5,836 nucleotides of DNA from Deltaproteobacteria bacterium. Lineage in GTDB: Bacteria; Desulfobacterota_B; Binatia; UBA9968. Below the pieces are notes generated by a model. The model did no database searches, was not told where the DNA came from, and saw only the letters and a program-made list of their open reading frames with translations. Both the position numbers and the translations under genes were made by a program. Shown here one piece after another: positions 1 through 5,276 of the stretch. How positions within the stretch are numbered: the first letter of the stretch is position 1; every line of letters starts with the position of its first letter. Where the stretch lies: contig VBKY01000497.1 in NCBI GenBank assembly GCA_005879255.1, positions 1 to 5,836 of the forward strand, read 5' to 3'.

Positions 1-336
1 AGGGACGTTTCTACTATCGCGGTTGATCGCCTCAAGCTTCTTCTCGACGCCGGCGAAAAGTTCCAGCTCATCGATATCCGGCCAGCGAAAGAGTTCCAAG
101 AGAAAAGGATCCCCGGCTCCCGCTCGATCCCTACGACAGAATTGGATAAGCGGCTCGGCGAAGTTCCCAAGTCCGGAAGAGTCGTCGTCTACGCAGCAAC
201 GCCGCAAAACGAGATTGACGACTCCGTCTTCCAGATATTTGAAGATAATAGATACAGAAACATCACCTTCATGCTAGAAGGATTTCAGGGCTGGTTGAAG
301 CACAAATACCCGGTCGAAACCGGACCTAAGAAGTAG
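1..336 (+). CDS. Rhodanese-like domain protein, C-terminal part, catalytic Cys absent
   Basis: Frame 1 is open from the window edge to a TAG stop at 334-336, giving 111 residues; the N-terminus lies outside the window. The rhodanese fold is recognisable from the LIDIRP strand, the F-x-x-x-R-I-P-G-S-R-S-I-P block and a VVVY strand leading into the active-site loop. It aligns without gaps to the last 111 residues of the complete rhodanese at 4803-5219, with about 55 identities by hand count. Rhodaneses transfer sulfur through a persulfide on a loop cysteine. Here the loop after VVVY reads A-A-T-P-Q-N (GCA at 193-195), where the paralogue has C-D-C-S-Q-N, so sulfurtransferase activity is unlikely. 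It may be a binding or regulatory paralogue, or a decaying copy, although the frame is intact. By analogy the missing N-terminus is about 27 residues and holds a signal peptide. It converges on the leftward gene ending at 432. Confidence 0.85.
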   Translation, partial: RDVSTIAVDRLKLLLDAGEKFQLIDIRPAKEFQEKRIPGSRSIPTTELDKRLGEVPKSGRVVVYAATPQNEIDDSVFQIFEDNRYRNITFMLEGFQGWLKHKYPVETGPKK

Positions 337-431
337 ATTCTCGACCATCCCTGCCCACCTGGTTCGCGTTTGTCAGCCAAAGCCAGTAAATCCTCGTGTG
401 TCTGCGAGAGAAGTATGATTTGAGCGTCTGT

Positions 432-1550
432 TCAGTTGCAGGTACGGATTGGGCGGCTTTCTCTATGAATCACTTTCCGCTTCGGGCGATATTCCCGGAT
501 CTCAATGTCCTGCATAAAACGCACGCCATATTCCAGTGGATGGGTAAAGACCTGAATCTCTGATTTCGCACATGGATAGTGAAACTGGGTGCCAGGAGCC
601 CAAATGCCTTGGTAATCGGGCTTTGCTCTACAGATTTCTATCGATTCATCGGCCCGGTCGCGCCAGAAACAACTGGATGTATCGTAGACCAAACATCTGT
701 TTATGTTGAACGTTACGGGCGATGAAAGAAACATAGTTGTACTGATGACTGTATGAGCTTCGGGCGGACAGAACCATTTTTCATCGTCGCCGCGAGAGCG
801 AGAGCGGCACTTAAAAAGATCGGTTTTAGTTCGTTGAAAGGTGACGGGTTGTATCGTGCGTAGCAGGTCGCCCTCCAAGCAAATCTCATTGCCGGGAACG
901 TTTATGCCCACCGGAACGTCGCTGTGGTAGAGCAAGAACAAATCCACTTCCACGTAAATCTCTTCTCCGAAGGGCGACCTCATACGGCGAACAGATTCTG
1001 GAATAGTGATGACGGTGGGTGCTCCATCGCTGGCTCCTTTGGGCGCTGATTTTACCTGACCGGACGTAGCTCCACCGGAACCACTACCGGGTGGTGCTCC
1101 TTTGCCCAATGGGCCCGCCCCTGAGTCCGTAGATAGTCCTCCGCCGGTAGCGATTCCACCAGGATCGGTGGCGACGTTTCCCAATCCGCTTGAAGCTGCG
1201 TTTGAGCCGGCTCCCGGGTATCCGCTTCCGGAGTTTTGTTCATTGGACTCCGGATGGCGTGACGCTTCCAGCTTACGGCCCGCGCCGCGTATCGCCGTTG
1301 GGTCTATTCGCCTTGTCGAATTTTCTAATGGAGTTGTTTCTCGCCCATCAGTAAACTCGTCAGCTAAGCGCACGTTAACCGGGAGGAGCGAAAATGGCGG
1401 GTAAATAGGCACTCGCATAAAGAGCCAAAGAATGGTGGCATGAGCGACAATCGAGCCAAAAAGGGACCAGTGCGACGGAGCTAACTTTACTTTTGTAAAC
1501 ATCATCGGTAAAAGTTCGAAGAATCGCTTTGATCCGATAGTGATTACCAT
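432..1550 (-). CDS. TonB-like membrane-anchored periplasmic protein with Gly/Ser linker and Cys-rich C-terminus
   Basis: This 372-residue protein has a short N-terminus, one membrane helix at about residues 29-47, a low-complexity Gly/Ser/Ala-rich spacer (about 107-176), and a C-terminal domain (about 178-360) with a basic tail. The helix contains S33-x3-H37, matching the SxxxH pattern of TonB-type energy transducers that couple to ExbB/ExbD. It is followed by a short LPVNVRL strand, like the segment after the TonB helix. I infer an inner-membrane anchor with a periplasmic C-terminus. All eight cysteines (224, 248, 261, 286, 294, 307, 327, 371) lie beyond the spacer, consistent with disulfides but unlike a classical TonB C-terminal domain. 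The usual Pro-Glu/Pro-Lys spacer is also absent, and no exbB/exbD is seen. The start is uncertain: neither M1 nor the M16-M17 pair has a good Shine-Dalgarno, and M17 would leave a TonB-like 12-residue cytoplasmic tail. The C-terminal domain is not recognised. Confidence 0.72.
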   Translation of the reverse strand: MVITIGSKRFFELLPMMFTKVKLAPSHWSLFGSIVAHATILWLFMRVPIYPPFSLLPVNVRLADEFTDGRETTPLENSTRRIDPTAIRGAGRKLEASRHPESNEQNSGSGYPGAGSNAASSGLGNVATDPGGIATGGGLSTDSGAGPLGKGAPPGSGSGGATSGQVKSAPKGASDGAPTVITIPESVRRMRSPFGEEIYVEVDLFLLYHSDVPVGINVPGNEICLEGDLLRTIQPVTFQRTKTDLFKCRSRSRGDDEKWFCPPEAHTVISTTMFLSSPVTFNINRCLVYDTSSCFWRDRADESIEICRAKPDYQGIWAPGTQFHYPCAKSEIQVFTHPLEYGVRFMQDIEIREYRPKRKVIHRESRPIRTCN

Positions 1551-1596
1551 TCCGAGTTATCGCGACACGATGCTCAATGAAGATTAATAACGCCGC

Positions 1597-1625
1597 ATTC
1601 TCCACGTCCGTGGTGAAGTCGTCAA
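1597..1625 (-). promoter_or_regulatory. Candidate sigma-70-type promoter for the TonB-like gene
   Basis: Read on the minus strand, TTGACG (1620-1625) is followed after exactly 17 bases by GAGAAT (1597-1602). The -35 differs from consensus at one base; the -10 matches at four of six. Transcription would begin near 1590, giving a leader of about 40 bases before the ATG at 1550. The placement fits a divergent intergenic region, but the assignment rests on pattern alone. Confidence 0.35.
1602..1613. promoter_or_regulatory. Short perfect dyad in the promoter spacer, possible operator
   Basis: CCACG-TC-CGTGG is a perfect 5-bp inverted repeat around a 2-base centre. It lies between the -35 and -10 of the candidate leftward promoter, where a bound repressor would block RNA polymerase. 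Five-base arms occur by chance, and no second copy was noticed in the window. Confidence 0.2.
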
Positions 1626-1634
1626 GGCAAACTT

Positions 1635-1655
1635 GGTCAAAATTGGGAAATGACC
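1635..1655. repeat. Inverted repeat GGTCA-N11-TGACC in divergent intergenic region
   Basis: GGTCA (1635-1639) and TGACC (1651-1655) are separated by an A/T-rich 11-base spacer. It lies in the 251-base divergent region 1551-1801, upstream of the -35 of the leftward candidate promoter. Widely spaced short arms of this kind can be regulator sites, but nothing ties this one to a protein. For the rightward genes I found only a weak promoter-like pair, TTGCGT (1657-1662) and GATAAA (1681-1686), 18 bases apart. The rest of this intergenic region shows nothing I can name. Confidence 0.15.
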
Positions 1656-1792
1656 TTTGCGTTCTTGGCCGTCTTGGCGCGATAAAAATCTTGGACCCCC
1701 GCCGACTCAGTCGTAAACATCGGCAGAAAATTTGCTCGAGCGGCACGAACTGGCCGGAGGTCGCTAAAAAAGAAAACAGGGTTAATTTGCTC

Positions 1793-1798
1793 GGGGGA
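1793..1798 (+). promoter_or_regulatory. Ribosome binding site of the solute-binding protein gene
   Basis: GGGGGA lies three bases before the ATG at 1802. The same arrangement (GGAGGA-TTT-ATG) precedes the amidohydrolase at 2975. It decides the start: translation should begin at 1802 with a signal peptide, not at a TTG further down in the other frame, which has no such site. Confidence 0.6.
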
Positions 1799-1801
1799 TT
1801 T

Positions 1802-1987
1802 ATGAAATCGCTGCCGTATCTCTTCCATGCATTTGTTTTTATCCTGTTTGCTGTCGTCACGCTGTGTCCCGCGAACCTTTCCATGGCACAGCTTAGGCAG
1901 GATATGATCTATGTTAGGAAGGAAAACTCTTTTTGCATCCTTCCTTGCGCCCGGAGTATGACAAGGCAACTCTCCCGAACCTTTTGA
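1802..1987 (+). pseudogene. Signal-peptide 5' part of the solute-binding protein gene, out of frame with its body
   Basis: From the ATG at 1802 the first 30 residues form a typical Sec signal peptide: Lys2, a hydrophobic core at about 10-22, and an S-M-A/Q cleavage site at 29/30. A Cys at 22 follows V-T-L, which is a poor lipobox, so signal peptidase I cleavage is more likely. The frame continues past I-Y-V-R-K-E and then loses sense, ending at a TGA at 1985-1987. The mature domain resumes in the -1 frame (body at 1933-2889), where E-G-K-L-F-L-H-P-S-L reads like a binding-protein N-terminus. One missing base between about 1916 and 1934 explains the break; the T5 run at 1930-1934 and the GG at 1917-1918 are both candidate sites. 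Restored, the protein would be 362 residues. The fault may be a real mutation, a sequencing error, or less likely programmed slippage. Confidence 0.7.
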
Positions 1988-2889
1988 AAGCGTTCGGCAA
2001 AAAGTACCCCTTTGTTCAACCGACCTGGGGCGTGACTGAGATGGGGGCCAGGCCAAACCCCCAACAGGCGCTCGCCGAGCTCGCGGCAGGAAAGGCGGTT
2101 GTCGATATCCTCGGTTTTAGCGGCTCTTTCCCAAACGAGTACCCCGAGCAGGGGCTTCTCAAAAAGTACCAACTTAAGGCGATGGCAACGGATGGCCAGA
2201 TCAAAATCCAACTCGAGATGATCGACGACACCGGAATAATCGTTTGGTCGTCGAACAACACCGGGATCATCACCTACAATTCAACCCTTGTAGCGCCGGA
2301 TAAAGCGCCCAAGGGATGGGAAAGCTGTGTTGAGCCGCAATGGCGGGGAAAGTTTAGCGTAGACAGCGATCCCAACATGCTCACATGGCTCATCCCGCGC
2401 TGGGGGGAGGAAAGGCTCTTCGATTTTGCTCGGAAGCTGAAAGACAATGAACCTCTCTTTAGTCGAGGCAATACACGGAACCTAGGTTTACTAGCCGAGG
2501 GCAAGCTGTCCTTGAACTGTGGCATGTATATCCACCCCATGAGTCGCATGTTAAAAAAAGACTCGGCTCTGCCCATTAAGATGGTGATCCCAGATCCCTT
2601 CCCGATCACTTTTCATGATCCCCAGGCGATCTATGTCGGCGCCAAAAATCCCCACGCAGCGCTGCTCTGGCTCGAGTTTCTTGCCTCCAGGGAGGCTCAG
2701 GAAATTGTCGATTCAAACGAGCCCGGTAGAGGATCGTTTTTGGTGGAGGAAACTTTGGCTCACAAGTTGGCTAAGAACGCCAACGTTTCCATCTGTAACG
2801 TCAATTGTCTTCTCCGAGGAAATAAGATAGCGGAGCGCATCGCCGGTGAAATCTGGAAACTACCGGAGAGCCGTCCGACTGAACGATGA
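1933..2889 (+). CDS. ABC-transporter extracellular solute-binding protein (Fe3+/polyamine-type fold), mature body
   Basis: This 318-residue reading frame holds the mature domain of a periplasmic binding protein of the broad iron(III)/polyamine/thiamine class. Supporting features are the opening helix (L-L-K-A-F-G-K-K-Y-P), E-L-A-A-G-K-A-V-V-D-I-L at about 49-60, hinge-like I-I-V-W-S-S-N-N-T-G-I-I-T-Y-N at 102-116, the A-P-K-G-W-E-S-C-V-E-P-Q-W-R-G-K-F block at 125-141, and N-P-H-A-A-L-L-W-L-E-F-L-A-S-R-E-A-Q near the C-terminus (239-256). Such proteins deliver ligand to an inner-membrane permease; no permease or ATPase gene is in the window, so it is an orphan here and its ligand is unknown. 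The TTG at 1933 is only the first possible start in this frame after a TAG at 1915; the natural start is the ATG at 1802 in another frame. As read, the body has no export signal. The stop is 85 bases before the amidohydrolase. Confidence 0.8.
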   Translation: MHPSLRPEYDKATLPNLLKAFGKKYPFVQPTWGVTEMGARPNPQQALAELAAGKAVVDILGFSGSFPNEYPEQGLLKKYQLKAMATDGQIKIQLEMIDDTGIIVWSSNNTGIITYNSTLVAPDKAPKGWESCVEPQWRGKFSVDSDPNMLTWLIPRWGEERLFDFARKLKDNEPLFSRGNTRNLGLLAEGKLSLNCGMYIHPMSRMLKKDSALPIKMVIPDPFPITFHDPQAIYVGAKNPHAALLWLEFLASREAQEIVDSNEPGRGSFLVEETLAHKLAKNANVSICNVNCLLRGNKIAERIAGEIWKLPESRPTER

Positions 2890-2965
2890 CCCACATGCTT
2901 GAGGAGGCGCTGCCGGATCCGCGGGCATGACGAAGGGAAACAAGCTGAGCCGCAACTGACATATT

Positions 2966-2971
2966 GGAGGA
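2966..2971 (+). promoter_or_regulatory. Ribosome binding site of the first amidohydrolase
   Basis: A strong GGAGGA sits three bases from the ATG at 2975. It supports M1 rather than Met5 as the start. Spacing and sequence copy the site before the binding-protein gene. Confidence 0.7.
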
Positions 2972-2974
2972 TTT

Positions 2975-4780
2975 ATGAGCTTTAGGATGAGGACTTTACT
3001 CCTGTGTTCACTTTTTTGTTTGCTTCCGGTCCAGGTATGGGCGCAAACCGGCAAAGGCATGGTGATTTTTGCCGACGCGGTTTATCACAACGGCAAAGTG
3101 CTGACCGTCGATGAGCGTTTTTCGGTGGCTCAGGCGCTTGCCGTGCGCGACGGCAAAATCATGGCCGTTGGCAGCAACGCTGAGATTTTGAATCTAGTCG
3201 GACCGAGGACGCGGCGCCTGGATCTCAAGGGTAAAACAATTCTCCCCGGATTCATTGATACTCACTCCCATCTGTTCGATTACGCGCCAGCGAACTGGGC
3301 GAGCGACCTGGAAAAGCTCGAGCCGGAATTGGCACAGTACCGACAAACCGAGCTCAGGGTGAAATCCGTGGACGAGGCAATCGCTCAGCTAAAGGCGCTG
3401 GTCGCCAAGAGCCCACCGGGAAAAATGATCCATGTCCAGCTCCAACCCTCCAGTGTAGCCGAAGAGTTTGGCAACAAAATGATGTTGAAAGAGATGGATG
3501 AACTGGCCCCGAAAAATCCCATTGTCGTCCAACTCCGCGGCACGGATAGAAGGGCCAATAGCCCCATCTTCAAGATGTTCACCGACTATTTCGGCGAGCT
3601 TCCCGAGGACATACCCTCGGATGCCCAAGGAAAAGCAAAGGGACCCATCGGCTCCGGCGCGATGCGCACTCTAATCGGCGAAATCCTGGTGCAAAAGCCC
3701 GGCACGTTGGCGGCGATCTACAAGAAAGAGCTTCAGGCTTGGTCTGCTCTCGGTGTAACCACTTGGTCATCATCGCTACCGACAGCGAAGGTATTTAACG
3801 GTTTTGTCGTTCTTGACCATGCCGGAGAGATGCCGATCCGCTTCGCCTATTCGCATCGAATGGGCGCCGCAGGATTTGCCCAGGCCGGCGAATTTTACAA
3901 ACGCTTGGGCGATATAAGGGGCCACGGCACAGACTATCTATGGACGATCGGCGTATCGCTCTCGGCGCTGGACAGCAGCTACCCGCGGCACTGCACGACA
4001 ATCAATGCGCGCGAGAGTGTAAAATCCCGGGAAGTATGCGAGGCCGACGCGCAATACAAGATCATGCGCGCCGCCGTCCAAGCCGGTCAACGGATCTCCG
4101 GAACCCATGTGTACGGCGACGGCGCCGTCGACCGGTATCTTGACCTGATCGAGAAGGCCAGCGCGGAGGCCGGCATAACCCCCGCTGAGATTCGCGCCAA
4201 GAAGCACAACATCGACCACTGCGGCATGAGCCCGCGATCGGATCAGATCGAACGGGCAAAAAAACTGGATATCATCTGGAGTTGCGCTCCGAGATATCTC
4301 GAGGATGCCGCCGACATATCTCGGGACTATGGTGAAAAATACGCCCATGAAATGAACGTGCCGATCCAGAGCATCCTCAGAGCCGGCGGCAAGGTGGTGA
4401 TGGAGATGGATGACCGGCGGGTCCATAGAAAAGAGGGCGGCGCCTTCGCTCATATCAAGTATGCGGTTACGCGCAAGGACAGTGAAGGAAGAACCTGGGG
4501 CGCTAAGCAAGCCGTCGACAAGACCACGGCCCTTAAAATGTTCACCCGCTGGGCCGCCGAATATGTTTTGCGCGAAAATGTGCTGGGCTCTCTGGAACCC
4601 GGCAAGTGGGCGGACTTCGTCATCATCGACCGTGACTATCTCAATACGCCGGATGAAGAACTCTCCAAAATCAATGTCATGTTGACTGCCGTGGCGGGTA
4701 AGCCGGTCTATACTGATCCGCAGTTTGCCAAGGCCGAAGGATTGCAGATTGTGGGCCTTACGATGACGCCCGGCAAATAA
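2975..4780 (+). CDS. Exported metal-dependent amidohydrolase, YtcJ-like (amidohydrolase 3 family)
   Basis: This 601-residue protein starts with a Sec signal peptide (hydrophobic core about 7-20, V-W-A/Q cleavage at 23/24). The N-terminal beta-sandwich follows (A-V-Y-H-N-G-K-V-L-T-V-D, then V-R-D-G-K-I-M-A-V-G at 57-66), and then the metal site T-I-L-P-G-F-I-D-T-H-S-H with H97 and H99. Later candidate metal or catalytic residues are H378 in G-T-H-V-Y-G-D-G, H415 in N-I-D-H-C-G, and D479/D480 in M-E-M-D-D. The C-terminus closes the sandwich with G-S-L-E-P-G-K-W-A-D-F-V-I-I-D-R-D. The family hydrolyses amide or related C-N bonds, for example N-substituted formamides; the substrate here is unknown. 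Length and architecture are normal for the family, and the signal peptide places it in the periplasm. It precedes the rhodanese by 22 bases, so they are probably co-transcribed. A paralogue begins at 5277. Confidence 0.92.
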   Translation: MSFRMRTLLLCSLFCLLPVQVWAQTGKGMVIFADAVYHNGKVLTVDERFSVAQALAVRDGKIMAVGSNAEILNLVGPRTRRLDLKGKTILPGFIDTHSHLFDYAPANWASDLEKLEPELAQYRQTELRVKSVDEAIAQLKALVAKSPPGKMIHVQLQPSSVAEEFGNKMMLKEMDELAPKNPIVVQLRGTDRRANSPIFKMFTDYFGELPEDIPSDAQGKAKGPIGSGAMRTLIGEILVQKPGTLAAIYKKELQAWSALGVTTWSSSLPTAKVFNGFVVLDHAGEMPIRFAYSHRMGAAGFAQAGEFYKRLGDIRGHGTDYLWTIGVSLSALDSSYPRHCTTINARESVKSREVCEADAQYKIMRAAVQAGQRISGTHVYGDGAVDRYLDLIEKASAEAGITPAEIRAKKHNIDHCGMSPRSDQIERAKKLDIIWSCAPRYLEDAADISRDYGEKYAHEMNVPIQSILRAGGKVVMEMDDRRVHRKEGGAFAHIKYAVTRKDSEGRTWGAKQAVDKTTALKMFTRWAAEYVLRENVLGSLEPGKWADFVIIDRDYLNTPDEELSKINVMLTAVAGKPVYTDPQFAKAEGLQIVGLTMTPGK

Positions 4781-4802
4781 CGCGGACGCGAGATCCTGTC
4801 AC

Positions 4803-5219
4803 ATGACAAATTTCCGGCTGGTTGCGGCGGTTGCGCTGGTAATGTTTTGGCCGGCGGTGCTTTCGGCTGGCCATGGAACGGAAGACGATGTCGTGACAGT
4901 CACGGCAGAGCAGGTCAAAGTTTTTCTCGACGCGCGTGAAAAAATCATCCTCGTTGATCTCCGTCCTGTCCAAGACTTTCAGAAAACCCGTTTGCCCGGC
5001 GCTCGATCACTGCCGATGAAGGAACTGGATAAGCGGTTCCATGAAATTCCCAAGTCAGGCCGGGTTGTGTTGTACTGCGACTGCTCGCAGAATCAAATCA
5101 TCGAGCAGGCCTATCAGCTGCTCAAAGACTACGGATACCGCAACACAGCGGTGATGGCCGATGCATTCCACGAGTGGGTGTCACGAAAATACCCGGTGGA
5201 GACCGGAGCGAAAAAATAA
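4803..5219 (+). CDS. Exported single-domain rhodanese-like sulfurtransferase
   Basis: This is a 138-residue protein with a Sec signal peptide (core about 6-20, L-S-A/G cleavage at 22/23) and a single rhodanese domain from about 30. Visible features are I-I-L-V-D-L-R-P (48-55), the D-F-Q-K-T-R-L-P-G-A-R-S-L-P block (58-71), and the strand R-V-V-L-Y leading to C92 in C-D-C-S-Q-N-Q. C92 (TGC 5076-5078) is at the usual persulfide position. The loop differs from the common C-x-x-G-x-x-S/A: it has C92-x-C94 and no glycine. C94 could act as a resolving thiol, so thiol-disulfide chemistry is an alternative to plain sulfur transfer. It lies between two amidohydrolase genes, 22 bases after one and 57 before the other. 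The Shine-Dalgarno is weak, so it may depend on translational coupling to the upstream gene. It is a paralogue of the Cys-less protein ending at 336, sharing the C-terminal K-Y-P-V-E-T-G tail. Confidence 0.9.
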   Translation: MTNFRLVAAVALVMFWPAVLSAGHGTEDDVVTVTAEQVKVFLDAREKIILVDLRPVQDFQKTRLPGARSLPMKELDKRFHEIPKSGRVVLYCDCSQNQIIEQAYQLLKDYGYRNTAVMADAFHEWVSRKYPVETGAKK

Positions 5220-5264
5220 ATTTTCAATGGCGACGACCTTGCACGACTTACGTAGCCAAAAAAC

Positions 5265-5272
5265 AAAGGGGG
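5265..5272 (+). promoter_or_regulatory. Ribosome binding site of the second amidohydrolase
   Basis: AAAGGGGG lies four bases before the ATG at 5277. That start gives a clean signal peptide, so the two observations support each other. Confidence 0.5.
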
Positions 5273-5276
5273 CTTT

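Noticed and set aside
393..408. Possible hairpin CTCG-N8-CGAG between the convergent genes
   Set aside because: The stem is only four base pairs with no T-run on either side, so it is not supportable as a terminator.
1664..1678. CTTGGC direct repeat (CTTGGC-CGT-CTTGGC) in the intergenic region
   Set aside because: There are only two short copies, with no link to a known regulator or an array.
1577..1801. Upstream in-frame extension of the signal-peptide reading frame
   Set aside because: It is basic, unstructured sequence; the Shine-Dalgarno and signal peptide place the start at 1802.
1375..1884. 169-residue minus-strand frame spanning the divergent intergenic region
   Set aside because: It overlaps the start of the TonB-like gene and the signal-peptide leader, and has no recognisable domain or ribosome binding site.
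2886..2930. 14-codon ORF (MTHMLEEALPDPRA) whose ATG overlaps the binding-protein stop as ATGA
   Set aside because: The overlap is suggestive of coupling, but the peptide is very short and featureless, and such overlaps arise by chance.
3938..4510. 190-residue minus-strand frame inside amidohydrolase A
   Set aside because: It is antisense to well-conserved amidohydrolase motifs and is explained by codon bias of the real gene.
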